A stretch of 64,000 bases of DNA. Origin: Arthrobacter sp. CJ23. Its GTDB lineage: Bacteria; Actinomycetota; Actinomycetes; Actinomycetales; Micrococcaceae. A model generated the notes under the pieces. That model had not been told where the DNA came from, did not search any database, and saw nothing but the letters and a program-made list of their open reading frames with translations. Positions 27,465-37,475 of the stretch are shown one piece after another. Made by a program: the position numbers and the translations under genes. Positions within the stretch are counted from its first letter, which is position 1. Every line of letters begins with the position of its first letter. The stretch covers positions 2,480,001-2,544,000 of the forward strand of contig NZ_CP102950.1 of NCBI RefSeq assembly GCF_024741795.1, in the 5' to 3' direction.

Positions 27465-29027
27465 CTAGCCCGTGATCAGGAAGGGATTGGCCGTCTGGCA
27501 CACCGCATCGCCGGCCGTTTGGTTGACGACATCGTCGGGGACGGATGCGGCACCATACGTGCTTCCGCTGCTGAAGTCCCCGCCGACATAGAACTGGACG
27601 CCGGACACCGCTTTGGAGAGCTGCACTTGGGCGGCCGGGATGCCGTAGAGGGCAGCCACATCGGCGGCGACGTCCGCAAAACCATCACCGTAGTAGACCA
27701 CGGTCTGTGCGACCGGGTTGGCGGCATAGGCGATGGCCTGGGTGAAGCCGTCGCCGGTCAGGGTCGCCATGAGTTCCTGGGCACGCCCGGCCAGTCCGCT
27801 GCCGTCGGCCACGGCGACCGGCTGGAGGGCCTTGTTGTAGGCGGGCACTGCGGGGGTTGCCGGAGCCGAGGCGCTGGCGGTGGGTTCAGCACTGGCTGAG
27901 GCGCTGGGCGTGGGGCTGGCGGTGGCTCCGGGTGTTGTCAGGTCCAGGTCGGCCCGGAGGGCCCCGAACAACTGCGAGGCCTGGGGCTCGAGAAGTTCCA
28001 GCCTGTTGACGTCACTCCGTGCCGCGGTGATCGGTGCGGAGACGAACGCAACCTTGGAAACGTCGATGTCCTTGAGCCTGCTGCCGATGGTCAGGAGCGC
28101 GGGCACACTGGCCAGGCCCTCATCAACGGTGAGGTTCTGGGTCACGACGTCGGCAATAGTCAGGAGCTTCTGGGGGTTGCCCAGCGTACCGTCCGCCTTC
28201 AGTTTGCGGGTCAGCGAGGACAGGAAACTCTGCTGCGCCTTGATCCGGCCGAGGTCGCTGCCGTCGCCGAAGGCATGGCGGCTCCGAAGGAAGGACAGGG
28301 CCTGCTCGCCTTCCACCATGGAGTTGCCCTTGGGCAGACGCAGGCCGGAGTCCGGATCGAAGACCGCATCACTGACGCAGACCTGGACGCCGCCGACGGA
28401 TTTGGACAGTTCCTTGACGGCATTGAAGTCGGCCATCATGAAGTGGTCGATTTCCAGGCCGGTCAGCTTGTTGACCGTGTCCACGGCGCAGCCGATGCCG
28501 GCTTCGGCCATGGCCTCGTTGATCATGACCCCGCTGCGTGCGGGGAATACTGTATTCGTCTTCCGGTCGGTGCACTGTGGAACATCCACCAGCAAATCGC
28601 GGGGGAAGCTGATGACGCTGACGCGTTTATTGTCTGCGGAGATGTCCAGCAGCATCATGACGTCCGAGTTGCCATAGCCTGCCGACATCTCCACCCCACC
28701 GTACTGGGCGTTTTTCCCCTCACGGGTGTCCGAGCCAAGGATGAGGATCTGAAGCCTGTCGGTGCTGTCGCTGACGGCCGACTGCGTCTTCTGGCCTGCG
28801 GTCAGCGGTTCCTTGGTGATGTTCGTCTGGAGGCGGATGTACCAGAAAGCCGCAAAGGCAACACCGGCGACAAGAACCACGGCAACCACGCCAGTCACGA
28901 TCTTCAGCCAGAGCGGAAGACCTTTCTGCGGATTCATGTGGCGGGGCGTGCCGGGGCCTGTCCCATGGCGTGCTGCACCGGGACCGGCTGCGCCGGAGAC
29001 CTGTGCGCGGGCGTCGCGACGTCGCAC
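27465..29027 (-). CDS. LytR-CpsA-Psr (LCP) family cell-wall ligase with LytR_C domain
   Basis: LCP enzymes attach glycopolymers such as teichoic acid or arabinogalactan to peptidoglycan outside the membrane. The 520-aa frame has a signal anchor near residues 40-65 (WLKIVTGVVAVVLVAGVAFAAFW), the LCP domain with LILGSDTREG, FPRDLLVDVPQC and FLRSRHAFGDGSDLGRIKAQQ carrying the expected Asp and Arg residues, a Ser/Ala/Pro linker (SASASAEPTASASAPA) and a C-terminal LytR_C domain. GTG 29027 is taken because GAGGAAAGG lies upstream; ATG 28937 is also possible and would leave a shorter cytosolic tail. Confidence 0.9.
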   Translation of the reverse strand: MRRRDARAQVSGAAGPGAARHGTGPGTPRHMNPQKGLPLWLKIVTGVVAVVLVAGVAFAAFWYIRLQTNITKEPLTAGQKTQSAVSDSTDRLQILILGSDTREGKNAQYGGVEMSAGYGNSDVMMLLDISADNKRVSVISFPRDLLVDVPQCTDRKTNTVFPARSGVMINEAMAEAGIGCAVDTVNKLTGLEIDHFMMADFNAVKELSKSVGGVQVCVSDAVFDPDSGLRLPKGNSMVEGEQALSFLRSRHAFGDGSDLGRIKAQQSFLSSLTRKLKADGTLGNPQKLLTIADVVTQNLTVDEGLASVPALLTIGSRLKDIDVSKVAFVSAPITAARSDVNRLELLEPQASQLFGALRADLDLTTPGATASPTPSASASAEPTASASAPATPAVPAYNKALQPVAVADGSGLAGRAQELMATLTGDGFTQAIAYAANPVAQTVVYYGDGFADVAADVAALYGIPAAQVQLSKAVSGVQFYVGGDFSSGSTYGAASVPDDVVNQTAGDAVCQTANPFLITG

Positions 29028-29132
29028 TACTCGGTGTACCTTTCCTCGAACATTGGATTCCGGCCATCATAGTGGCCGAATCTGGGAAGTCCCTCGGGGC
29101 GCCCCGGCGTACGCAGTGTCCGGGGCCGGGAA

Positions 29133-30095
29133 TCAGAAGCCGAGCTTCACCAGCTGCTTGGGGTCACGCTGCCAGTCCTTGGCAACTTTGACGTGCAGGT
29201 CGAGGTAGATCCGTGTGCCCAGGAGCGTCTCGATTCCCTTGCGGGCATTGGTTCCGACTTCGCGCAACCGCGCACCACCCTTGCCGATGATGATGGCTTT
29301 CTGCGAGGGACGCTCGACGTACAGGTTCACGCGGACGTCCAGCAGCGGGTTGTCTTCCGTGCGGCCTTCGCGAGACACGATTTCTTCGACCACCACGGCC
29401 AGGGAGTGCGGAAGCTCGTCGCGGACGCCCTCGAGGGCCGCCTCGCGGATGAGCTCGGCGATCATGACGGCTTCGGGCTCGTCCGTCAGGTGCCCGTCCG
29501 GATACAGCGGCGGAGACGCCGGCATGTGTCCGATGAGGACATCGGCCACGGTGGCAACCTGGAAGCCGTCGACGGCGGAGACCGGGACGATATCCGCCCA
29601 GCCTGCCTCACCCATGACCTCGCGGCCCAGTGCGGCGACGGCAAGGAGCTGTTCCGTCAGCGCCTGGCGGTCCACGGTGTCGGCCTTGGTGACAATCGCG
29701 ATGACCGGCTTGTTGCCGATGGCGGCCAGCTGGGCGGCGATGTACTTGTCGCCCGGGCCGATCTTCTCGTTGGCCGGCAGGCAGAAGCCGATGGCGTCCA
29801 CCTCGGCGAGCGTGTCCGCGACCAGGTCGTTGAGGCGCTTGCCCAGGAGCGTACGCGGGCGGTGCAGGCCCGGGGTGTCCACAAGGATCAGCTGGGCGTC
29901 CTCGCGGTGGACGATGCCGCGGATGGTGTGGCGGGTGGTCTGCGGCTTGGCCGAGGTAATGGCGACCTTCTGGCCGACCAGCGCATTGGTCAGCGTGGAC
30001 TTGCCGGCGTTGGGCCTGCCCACGAGGACCGAGAACCCGGCGTGGAAGCCACCGTAAGCGTCATCGGCGTCGGACTTCTTATTTTGCTTGCTCAC
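29133..30095 (-). CDS. era: GTPase Era
   Basis: A GTPase that binds 16S rRNA and aids 30S subunit maturation. The 320-aa protein has G1 GRPNAGKST, G3 DTPGLHRP, G4 TKAD and a C-terminal KH domain with IIGKGGARLREVG that holds the RNA. GTG 30095 lies 6 nt after GGGAG and overlaps the end of the upstream CBS-domain gene by 17 bp; the frame upstream of it lacks homology. It is the last gene in the phoH-ybeY-corC-era run. Confidence 0.95.
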   Translation of the reverse strand: MSKQNKKSDADDAYGGFHAGFSVLVGRPNAGKSTLTNALVGQKVAITSAKPQTTRHTIRGIVHREDAQLILVDTPGLHRPRTLLGKRLNDLVADTLAEVDAIGFCLPANEKIGPGDKYIAAQLAAIGNKPVIAIVTKADTVDRQALTEQLLAVAALGREVMGEAGWADIVPVSAVDGFQVATVADVLIGHMPASPPLYPDGHLTDEPEAVMIAELIREAALEGVRDELPHSLAVVVEEIVSREGRTEDNPLLDVRVNLYVERPSQKAIIIGKGGARLREVGTNARKGIETLLGTRIYLDLHVKVAKDWQRDPKQLVKLGF

Positions 30096-31410
30096 GTGGA
30101 ACTCCCTGTTGCGTTGTGTCGGCCTCGTCAAGAAGGTCTTCAAGGTCAGTGTCTTCCTTCGGCATGGCTGCCGCAATGATGTGGCTGACCCGGTTTCGGC
30201 GACCCTCCAGCCTATCTGCCTTTAGGGACACCCCGCTGACTTCGACGGCGCTGCCGGCGATCGGGACCTGTCCGAGGGCCTTGGCGAACAGCCCGCCCAC
30301 GCTGTCCACTTCGTCGTCGTCAAGGTCGATGTCGAACAGTTCCCCGAGGTCGTCGATGCTCATCCGGGCGCTGACCCGGAAGCTGCCGTCACCCAGGTCG
30401 ACGGCTTCCTCGGCGGCGGCATCGTACTCGTCCACGATCTCGCCGACGATTTCTTCGATGAGGTCCTCCAGCGTCACAAGACCTGCGGTTCCGCCGTATT
30501 CGTCGATGACAATGGCCACGTGCGTGGATTCCTGCTGCAGTTCCTTCAGGAGATCGCTGACCGGTTTGGATTCGGGAACGTAGCGGGCCTCCCGTGCCAG
30601 GGAATCAACATCGCCCGGCCGCTGGAGCGCGTCGCCATGGTGCAGGGCGGCAGCAACGTCCTTGAGGTACAGGATGCCCAGGATCTGGTCGGTGTTTTCG
30701 CCGATGACCGGGATGCGCGAGTAGCCGGAGCGCAGGAACAGCGCCATGGCTTCCTCGAGTCCGGTGCCTGTGCCAAGGCTCACAATGTCCGTCCGCGGAA
30801 CCATGACGGAGCGGACCAGGGTGTCGCCGAAATCGAAGACCGAGTGGATCAACTCGGCCTCGTTGTCCTCGATCATGTCCGATTCCGCTGCGCGGTCCAC
30901 GAATTCCCGGAACTCTTCCTCGCTGACGAATGCATCGTCGCCGGCCGGCGCGCCCGGCGCCACGGCGCTGCCCAGGGCCACAAGCCAGCCGGGGATGGGG
31001 CCCAGGATCCAGCACAGGAACCTGATGAGGGGTGCGGTGAAACGCACCACGCCGGCGGAATGCGTGCGCCCCAGCTGCCGCGGGGAGACGCCGACCAGGA
31101 CAAAGCCGATGACAGCCATGATGCCCGTGGCCGCGAGTCCGGCGAGCCAGACGTTGTCCAGCAGGCTGAGCATGACGACGGCGACGGCGACCGCTGCCGC
31201 CATTTCGAACCAGACCCGCCAGAACCGCAGGGCCCGGATATGGGCCACCGGGTTTTCCAGGATACGACGCAGGGAATTCCCGCGGCTCTTGAGGACGGCC
31301 TGTTCGGCTTCGTGGCGCGGCACGAAGTTGAAGGCAGCCTCGGCGGCAGTCAGCAGGGCGACGAAGCTCAGGAACACCAACGCCATGCCGACGAGGATGA
31401 CAGGGGTCAC
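30079..31410 (-). CDS. CNNM/HlyC-CorC family transporter-like protein (DUF21 + CBS pair)
   Basis: A 443-aa membrane protein with an N-terminal DUF21 membrane domain (four hydrophobic segments in the first ~170 residues), then two CBS domains (VMVPRTDIVSLGTG and VSDLLKELQQESTHVAIVIDEYGGTAGLV) and a C-terminal CorC_HlyC domain (FRVSARMSIDDLGELF). Such proteins are linked to magnesium or cobalt efflux; hemolysin is an old name. It overlaps ybeY by 4 bp at its start and era at its end, so translation is coupled. Confidence 0.92.
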   Translation of the reverse strand: MTPVILVGMALVFLSFVALLTAAEAAFNFVPRHEAEQAVLKSRGNSLRRILENPVAHIRALRFWRVWFEMAAAVAVAVVMLSLLDNVWLAGLAATGIMAVIGFVLVGVSPRQLGRTHSAGVVRFTAPLIRFLCWILGPIPGWLVALGSAVAPGAPAGDDAFVSEEEFREFVDRAAESDMIEDNEAELIHSVFDFGDTLVRSVMVPRTDIVSLGTGTGLEEAMALFLRSGYSRIPVIGENTDQILGILYLKDVAAALHHGDALQRPGDVDSLAREARYVPESKPVSDLLKELQQESTHVAIVIDEYGGTAGLVTLEDLIEEIVGEIVDEYDAAAEEAVDLGDGSFRVSARMSIDDLGELFDIDLDDDEVDSVGGLFAKALGQVPIAGSAVEVSGVSLKADRLEGRRNRVSHIIAAAMPKEDTDLEDLLDEADTTQQGVPREQAK

Positions 31411-31880
31411 TTCATGGTCTCCGTGGGGGCTTCCTTGCCCAGGAACTCAGACAGCAGATCGCGCTGCAGGCCGAACATTTCTTCCTTTTCCTCCGGCTCG
31501 GCGTGATCGAAGCCGAGCAGGTGCAGGATGCCGTGGGTGGTCAGCAGGAGCATCTCGTCCTGCGTCGCATGCCCGGCGTTGCGCGCCTGGACCTCGGCAA
31601 CCTGCGGGCAGATGGCAATGTCCCCGAGCATTCCCTGGGGCGTCGGCTTGCCGGGTGTGCCCGGTGTCAGCTCGTCCATGGGAACCGACAACACATCCGT
31701 GGAGCCGGGCTCATCCATCAGCTCGATGTGGAGCTTTTCCATGGCGGGCTCGTCCACCAGGAGGATGGACAGCTCGGCCTGCGGGTGGATGTAGAGCCGC
31801 TCAAAAATGAAGCGCGCCAGCGTGACCAGCTGCACCTCGTCCACTTGGACGCCGGACTCGTTGTTGACTTCAATGCTCAT
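31407..31880 (-). CDS. ybeY: endoribonuclease YbeY
   Basis: A zinc-dependent endoribonuclease for 16S rRNA 3'-end maturation and ribosome quality control. The 157-aa protein ends with the metal motif HGILHLLGFDHAEPEE, whose three histidines bind zinc; TDVLSVPMDE precedes it. The start overlaps the phoH stop (ATGA) and the end overlaps the CBS-domain gene, showing tight coupling in the usual phoH-ybeY order. Confidence 0.95.
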   Translation of the reverse strand: MSIEVNNESGVQVDEVQLVTLARFIFERLYIHPQAELSILLVDEPAMEKLHIELMDEPGSTDVLSVPMDELTPGTPGKPTPQGMLGDIAICPQVAEVQARNAGHATQDEMLLLTTHGILHLLGFDHAEPEEKEEMFGLQRDLLSEFLGKEAPTETMK

Positions 31881-32965
31881 TTGCGTTCTCCACGTTGGTG
31901 TTGGGGACCTGTTGGGCGGGCACCGGTCCGGTGCGCTTCGTCCCAGTTGCCGTAGGCGGTCACGATATCCGCCACCAACCGGTGCCGGACCACGTCGGCA
32001 GCGTCAAGGACCGTGAAATTGATGTCCTCAATCCCGTTGAGGATTTCCCGGACGATCCTCAGCCCTGACGTGGCGCCAACGGGCAGGTCCACCTGGGTGA
32101 CATCCCCCGTAACCACCATCTTGGAGCCGAAGCCGAGGCGCGTGAGGAACATCTTCATTTGTTCCGGCGTGGTGTTCTGGGCTTCGTCGAGAATGATGAA
32201 GGCATCGTTGAGGGTGCGGCCGCGCATGTAGGCAAGCGGCGCCACTTCGAGCGTGCCGGCCGCCATGAGCCGGGGAATGGATTCGGGATCCATCATGTCG
32301 TGCAGGGCGTCGTAGAGAGGGCGCAGGTACGGATCGATCTTGTCGCTCATTGTGCCCGGGAGGAAGCCCAGGCGCTCGCCTGCTTCGACGGCGGGCCGGG
32401 TCAGGATGATGCGGCTGACCTCTTTGAGCTGCAGCGCCTGGACTGCCTTGGCCACAGCAAGGTAAGTCTTGCCCGTACCAGCGGGGCCAATCCCGAAGAT
32501 CACGGTGTTCGCGTCAATCGCGTCCACATAATTCTTCTGGTTCAGCGTCTTGGGTCGGATGGTCCGGCCGCGGCTCGAGAGGATGTTGTGGGTGAGGACG
32601 TCCACGGGGTTCTGCACGGACTGGCTGCGCAACAGGGACACGAGTTGCTGCAGGATGTCCGGCGTGATGATGGTCCCCTTGGCAACCAGTCCCCTGACTT
32701 CCTCCAGCAGCCGCATGATGCGCGGCATGATCGTGGTTGGGCCGCTCATGGACAGTTCGTTGCCCCGCACGTGGAAGTCGACGCCGGGAAACTGTTCCTC
32801 GATGAAGCGCAGGGCCTCATCGTGGCTGCCAAGCGACTGAACCATCTGGTCGGAGTTGTCGAAGACGACAACTTCCGTACGGGTACCCGGAACGCTGTGC
32901 GGAAATTCCGTCGGTGCGATGTTGCCGTTGTTGGCCCGCGGCCGTCCATTCAGTGATTCAGTCAT
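31877..32965 (-). CDS. PhoH-family ATPase
   Basis: A 362-aa cytosolic ATPase of the PhoH family, with Walker A GIGPAGTGKTYLA near residue 155 and Walker B AFIILDEAQNTTPEQMKMF near 250. The N-terminal part (VRGNELSMSGP) contains an RNA-binding-like fold. The family is tied to RNA metabolism, and the link to ybeY and era fits ribosome maturation. The phosphate-starvation name comes from E. coli and need not apply here. The ATG 32965 has no clear Shine-Dalgarno. Confidence 0.92.
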   Translation of the reverse strand: MTESLNGRPRANNGNIAPTEFPHSVPGTRTEVVVFDNSDQMVQSLGSHDEALRFIEEQFPGVDFHVRGNELSMSGPTTIMPRIMRLLEEVRGLVAKGTIITPDILQQLVSLLRSQSVQNPVDVLTHNILSSRGRTIRPKTLNQKNYVDAIDANTVIFGIGPAGTGKTYLAVAKAVQALQLKEVSRIILTRPAVEAGERLGFLPGTMSDKIDPYLRPLYDALHDMMDPESIPRLMAAGTLEVAPLAYMRGRTLNDAFIILDEAQNTTPEQMKMFLTRLGFGSKMVVTGDVTQVDLPVGATSGLRIVREILNGIEDINFTVLDAADVVRHRLVADIVTAYGNWDEAHRTGARPTGPQHQRGERK

Positions 32966-33233
32966 AGTGCCGGCCGTTTGGCCCGTGCTCCTCCGGTTCG
33001 GGAACTTCCGCTACATGGTCTCCGTCAACCGTCCAGAACCCGGAGGTCCCGCACGGATGCCGGAATGCCTTCAATCCTACGCCAGCCTGCCGGCCGGGGA
33101 CCCGCAGAGCAGACGGGCGGCGGCGGCGTTTCCGGGGTGTTCCCGGAATTTGATCTCAACTCAGCATCGGCCGCATATCAATCCGATTGCAGTTGACTTG
33201 CCTCCGGCAAAAGCCCCGCCGACTGCCCCGGCC

Positions 33234-34259
33234 GTGTGTCAAGCTGGCAATACGGCACGAAAAGGCCGATCTGGACAGGGCAGGCCCCAACGCAGCCCGG
33301 AGGCAAGGAAAATCGAGATCACCCAGCAGGCGAGCACCCTCGAGGGCGCCCGGAAGCGGACCCGGTCCGCGAAGGCGGCACCCGTGCTGCTTGCTGCGCT
33401 CCTCCTGACGGGCTGCATCGCGAGCGGTGGAAGTACTCCGCCCCCGTCCACCACCCCGTCGGTTGTGGCGCAGACAGCACCGGCCAGCAACGCCCCGCTC
33501 GAAACGACGCAGGCCTCCACCAAGGTTCCGGTGTACTGGATCGGGCGCAGCGGCGCCGACATCTCCCTCTACCGTGAATTCCGGGACATTACCGGCGACG
33601 AGAACCCCATCACGACGGCCTTGCGGATCATGATGGCGCAGAAGCCCCTCGACCACGATTTCTTCACCCCGTGGCAGGACCCGGCCAGCCTGGCGACGTC
33701 GATCTCGGGCAAGAACATCATCACCGTGGACATGTCACGGGACGCCTTCAATTCGAACCTGGATGCCGGCATGGCCGAGCGGGCCGTGCAGCAGCTGGTC
33801 TACACCGCCAGCGCGGCGGCCTCCACCTCGGGCCTGGTGAATTCGGGGCAGCAGATCCAGGTGGTGATCCTGGTCGATGGCCACAAGGACTTCATGGCCT
33901 TCGGGCAAGTCAAGCTTGGTGGGCCCATGGCCCGCGATGCCTCGCTGGTGGCCCCGGTCTGGATCATTGATCCGCAGGAAGACATGTCGCTGCCCGGGGG
34001 CCCGGTCAAGTTCAACGGCCGCAGCACCGACACGGCCAAGGCCCTGCGCTGGCAGATCCAGCGCGAGAGCGGAACCGGCGAGAAATCGGACTACCTCAAC
34101 GGACAGACAACAGCGTCCACCGTTCCCGGTGAGGGCGGCGTCTTCAGCTTTGCGGTGACCCTGGCGCAAGGAAAGTACGAGCTCCGTGTCTCCCAGCTTG
34201 GCGGCCCGGCCGGTGCAACGGAGCTGAACACGGACACCAGGACCTTCAGCGTCCGCTGA
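33234..34259 (+). CDS. lipoprotein with GerMN domain and C-terminal beta domain
   Basis: An extracytoplasmic lipoprotein of unknown role. After a basic stretch (ARKRTRSAKAAP) comes a signal segment with lipobox LTGCI, then a Ser/Thr/Pro linker. A GerMN domain follows (VPVYWIGRSG; NPITTALRIMMAQKP; IITVDMSRDAF; AVQQLVYTASAA), then a Gmad2-like beta-sandwich at the end (VKFNGRST; GVFSFAVTLAQGKYELRVSQL). The true start is unclear: GTG 33234 would give an overlong n-region, and no ATG or GTG lies closer to the signal segment than this. AAGGAAA near 33302 precedes an ATC, so a rare start codon is possible. It is divergent from phoH. Confidence 0.75.
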   Translation: MCQAGNTARKGRSGQGRPQRSPEARKIEITQQASTLEGARKRTRSAKAAPVLLAALLLTGCIASGGSTPPPSTTPSVVAQTAPASNAPLETTQASTKVPVYWIGRSGADISLYREFRDITGDENPITTALRIMMAQKPLDHDFFTPWQDPASLATSISGKNIITVDMSRDAFNSNLDAGMAERAVQQLVYTASAAASTSGLVNSGQQIQVVILVDGHKDFMAFGQVKLGGPMARDASLVAPVWIIDPQEDMSLPGGPVKFNGRSTDTAKALRWQIQRESGTGEKSDYLNGQTTASTVPGEGGVFSFAVTLAQGKYELRVSQLGGPAGATELNTDTRTFSVR

Positions 34260-34315
34260 CGACGGGTGGATGGTGACGGCAGGCCGGTGACAGCTCCGAC
34301 ATCACATGCGGCAGC

Positions 34316-35098
34316 TCACCAGCGGCCCAGGATGTCGCTGGAGAGCACGACGGCGGCGGGTCCCGCCGTCGACGACCGCAGCACGTGGTGGCCCAACAGG
34401 GCGGTGACGGCGCCGGCGTCGCTCAGGCGGGTGACCTCGCGGGGCGAGATTCCACCCTCCGGTCCCACAATCAGCAGCACTTCGCGGGACCGCTGTTCCC
34501 CGGAACCTTGCTCCGGCAGCTCCTCCCGCCACTGTTCCAGCACCGTCCGGAGCGGCCTCCGGGCGTCCTCGTGCAGGATGACGGCCAGGTCCGCCGACTC
34601 GACGGCCTTGGCCAGCCCGGCAGTGTCCACGATGGAGCGGACGTCCGGGATCCAGGCGCGGCGTGCCTGCTTGGCCGCCGCGGTGACCACGGACTGCCAT
34701 TTCGCGTGGGCTTTCGCGGCGCGGTCGCCCTTCCAGCGCACAATGGAGCGTTCGGACTGCCAGGGAACCACCGAGTCGATGCCGAGTTCCGTGGCGGTCT
34801 CGGCCGCAAGTTCGTCCCGGTCACCTTTGGCGAGGGCCTGGACCAGGACCAGCCGGATCGCCGGGCGGGGTTCGTCCAGGATCTCGGAGGCCACCACGGC
34901 CAGGGTTCCGGATCCGGCCTCGGAGACCCTGCCGGTGAGCCGCTTTCCCGCACCGTCGGCGATGTCCACGGGCTCGCCTACGGCAAGGCGCTTCACGGTC
35001 ACGGCGTGCCGGGCCTCGGCACCGTCCAGGACGAACACCGAACCGGGCCCCAGCCCGTCCAGGGCACCGGCCGGGGCGAAGAATACGGGGTTGCTCAC
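34316..35098 (-). CDS. rsmE: 16S rRNA (uracil1498-N3)-methyltransferase
   Basis: Methylates U1498 of 16S rRNA using S-adenosylmethionine. The 260-aa protein has the N-terminal PUA-like domain (HAVTVKRLAVGEPVDIADG) and the SPOUT methyltransferase knot with VPWQSERSIVRWKGD, the cofactor loop LLIVGPEGGISPREV and a final LGHHVLRSSTA. It starts 2 nt after the dnaJ stop, so hrcA-dnaJ-rsmE is one transcript. The placement after dnaJ is standard in Actinobacteria. Confidence 0.95.
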   Translation of the reverse strand: MSNPVFFAPAGALDGLGPGSVFVLDGAEARHAVTVKRLAVGEPVDIADGAGKRLTGRVSEAGSGTLAVVASEILDEPRPAIRLVLVQALAKGDRDELAAETATELGIDSVVPWQSERSIVRWKGDRAAKAHAKWQSVVTAAAKQARRAWIPDVRSIVDTAGLAKAVESADLAVILHEDARRPLRTVLEQWREELPEQGSGEQRSREVLLIVGPEGGISPREVTRLSDAGAVTALLGHHVLRSSTAGPAAVVLSSDILGRW

Positions 35099-35100
35099 CG

Positions 35101-36225
35101 CTACAGGTTACCGAGCTTGTCCCGGAGCTTGGCGAACACGCCGCCGCTGGCCACGAGCTTGCCTTCGGTGAACTGCTCGCCGCGCAGCCTGGCCAGCTGC
35201 TGCAGGAGTTCTTCCTGGGCCGCGTCAAGCTTGCCGGGCGTTTCCACGTGCAGGTGCACCTTCAGGTCGCCACGGCCGTAGCCGCGCAGGTGCGTGACGC
35301 CCAGGCTGCGCAGCGTGATGACCTCGCCGGACTGCGTTCCGGCCTTGACGTCGATGGTCTGCGTGCCGTCGAAGGTTTCCAGGCGCAGCTCGGTGCCAAG
35401 GGCGGCGGCCGTCATGGGGACGCTGAGCGTGGCGTGGAGGTCGTCGCCGTCGCGCATGTACGTGGAATCGTTGTTGACGCGGATCTCCACGTACAGATCG
35501 CCGGCGGGGCCGCCTGCGGGCCCTGCCTCGCCCTGGCCGGACAACTGGATGCGCGTGCCGGTGGCAACGCCGGCAGGGACCTTGATGGTCAGCGAACGGC
35601 GGCTGCGGATGCGGCCCTGGCCGCTGCACTCGTTGCAGGGGTCCTTGATGATGGTGCCGAAGCCTTCGCAGGAGCCGCAGGGGGCTGCGGTCATGACCTG
35701 GCCCAGGATGGAACGGACCGCGCGCTGGACCTGGCCGCTGCCGCCGCAGATGTCGCAGCGTTCGGGGTGGGTGCCCTCGCGGCAGCAGGAGCCGTTGCAC
35801 GTGGGGCAGACCACGGCCGTGTCCACTTCGAGCTTCTTGTTGACGCCGAAGACGGCATCGCGCAGTTCGATGCGGACGCTGATGAGGGCGTCCTGGCCGC
35901 GGCGGACGCGGGAGGCGGGGCCGCCATGGCCGCCGCCGCCGAAGAAGGTATCGAAGATGTCCTGGAAGGCGAAGCCCTGGCCGGAGTAGCCTCCACCGAA
36001 GCCGTTGTCGGTGCCGTTCTCGTTGCCGGTGGTGTCGTACACGCGGCGCTTCTGCGGGTCGGAGAGGACCTCGTACGCGTGGGTGACTGCCTTGAACTGC
36101 TCGGCTACGTCTTCTCCGGGATTGACGTCAGGGTGCAGCTTGCGTGCCAGCTTGCGGTACGCCTTCTTGATTTCTTCACCGGTGGCTTCCGATGAGACTC
36201 CCAAAACGTCATAGTGGCTGCTCAA
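35101..36225 (-). CDS. dnaJ: molecular chaperone DnaJ (DnaJ2)
   Basis: Co-chaperone that delivers unfolded proteins to DnaK and stimulates its ATPase. The 374-aa protein has a J domain with KLHPDVN, a Gly/Phe region, and four zinc-binding repeats: [24 protein letters not shown] and CNECSGQG. The first repeat is slightly unusual, with extra Cys residues (GSCCREG) where family members have Gly. A C-terminal substrate domain follows. The start is TTG 36225. It lies 51 bp after hrcA under the CIRCE operator. Confidence 0.95.
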   Translation of the reverse strand: MSSHYDVLGVSSEATGEEIKKAYRKLARKLHPDVNPGEDVAEQFKAVTHAYEVLSDPQKRRVYDTTGNENGTDNGFGGGYSGQGFAFQDIFDTFFGGGGHGGPASRVRRGQDALISVRIELRDAVFGVNKKLEVDTAVVCPTCNGSCCREGTHPERCDICGGSGQVQRAVRSILGQVMTAAPCGSCEGFGTIIKDPCNECSGQGRIRSRRSLTIKVPAGVATGTRIQLSGQGEAGPAGGPAGDLYVEIRVNNDSTYMRDGDDLHATLSVPMTAAALGTELRLETFDGTQTIDVKAGTQSGEVITLRSLGVTHLRGYGRGDLKVHLHVETPGKLDAAQEELLQQLARLRGEQFTEGKLVASGGVFAKLRDKLGNL

Positions 36226-36276
36226 AATCGGTATCTCTTCCTGGTTGTACTGCGATCGTTGCTGGCGGCAGGCTTG

Positions 36277-37290
36277 TCAGCCGCCGAGAATGCGGGAAAG
36301 GTAGCGGGCGACCGCGCGGACGGCCGCCATGGTAGTGGGATAGTCCATGCGTGTGGGGCCCAGGACACCGATCTTGGCATTCGTTCCGGGACCATAGCCC
36401 GTTGCCACCACGGAGGCCTCGGAGAGGCCGTCATAGGGGTTCTCGCGCCCGATGCTGACCGTCACGCCACGCGGGTCATCGCCCATGTCGGAGAGCAGAC
36501 GAAGCATGACCACCTGCTCTTCGAGGGCCTCAAGGACCGGTCCGATGCTGAGCGGGAAGTCGACGTTGGACCGGGCAAGGTTGGCCGTGCCGGCCATCAG
36601 GATCCGCTCTTCACGGCTGCTGCTGGTCAGCTTTTCCAGTCCGTGGGCGAGGACCTGGGCCAGGCCACGGAGCGCGGGCGGACAAAGCGCCACGACCGAT
36701 GGCAGCACCTGCTGCATCAGGTCCAGCTGCGAGCCGGAGATGCTGCCGAGGAAGCGTGCCCGCAGTTCGGTCAGGGCTTCGTCCGATACGTCCGCACCGA
36801 CGTCGATGACTTTCTGCTCCACATTGCCGGTATCGGCGATCAACACCACCAGGACCTGGCGCGGGGCAAGCAGCACGAATTCGACGTGCCGCACGCGGGC
36901 GCGGCTGAGGTGCGGATACTGCACGACGGCGACCTGGTTGGTCAGCTGCGACAGGAGCCTGACGGTGCGTTCGAGGATGTCCTCGAGTTCGTCCGGTCCC
37001 TCCAGGAGGGAGTGGATGGCGCGGCGTTCCGCCGCCGACAGCGGTTTGACGGCCGAGATGCGGTCCACGAACAGGCGATAGCCCTTGTCCGTGGGAATGC
37101 GGCCGGCGCTGGTATGGGGCGCTGCGATCAGGCCTTCCTCTTCGAGGACGGCCATGTCGTTGCGGATGGTGGCGCTGGAGACGCCCAGGTGGTGGCGCTC
37201 AACCAGGGCTTTGGAACCCACGGGCTCCCGGGAGTGGACGTAGTCCTCAACGATGGCGCGCAGCACTTCCAGCTTCCGTGGCTCGCTCAC
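36277..37290 (-). CDS. hrcA: heat-inducible transcription repressor HrcA
   Basis: Represses heat-shock genes by binding CIRCE and needs GroEL to fold. The 337-aa protein has the N-terminal winged helix (LEVLRAIVEDYVHSREPVGS, then GVSSATIRNDMAVLEEEGLI) and the HrcA ligand-like domain (VTVSIGRENPYDGLSEASVV). GTG 37290 is preceded by GGGAGGTG at 6 nt. A CIRCE site stands 60 bp upstream, so the gene is autoregulated together with dnaJ and rsmE. Confidence 0.95.
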   Translation of the reverse strand: MSEPRKLEVLRAIVEDYVHSREPVGSKALVERHHLGVSSATIRNDMAVLEEEGLIAAPHTSAGRIPTDKGYRLFVDRISAVKPLSAAERRAIHSLLEGPDELEDILERTVRLLSQLTNQVAVVQYPHLSRARVRHVEFVLLAPRQVLVVLIADTGNVEQKVIDVGADVSDEALTELRARFLGSISGSQLDLMQQVLPSVVALCPPALRGLAQVLAHGLEKLTSSSREERILMAGTANLARSNVDFPLSIGPVLEALEEQVVMLRLLSDMGDDPRGVTVSIGRENPYDGLSEASVVATGYGPGTNAKIGVLGPTRMDYPTTMAAVRAVARYLSRILGG

Positions 37291-37349
37291 TGCAACACCT
37301 CCCGTCAGAGCAATCCAGGCCCGGATGCGGCTGTCCGCCGGACCTCTGC

Positions 37350-37376
37350 TTAGCACTCAACATGCCCAAGTGCTAA
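37350..37376. promoter_or_regulatory. CIRCE operator (HrcA-binding site)
   Basis: TTAGCACTC, 9 nt, AAGTGCTAA. It matches the CIRCE consensus TTAGCACTC-N9-GAGTGCTAA at 17 of 18 arm positions and lies 60 bp upstream of hrcA. Confidence 0.92.
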
Positions 37377-37475
37377 CAAGTCTAGTATGAGCCAAGCCGT
37401 TGCTAGCATTGAACCGCCTGCGCCGAGAATGCCTTCACGCAGGAGCCGCCGGCCCGTCCGGCCGGTGAGGATCCG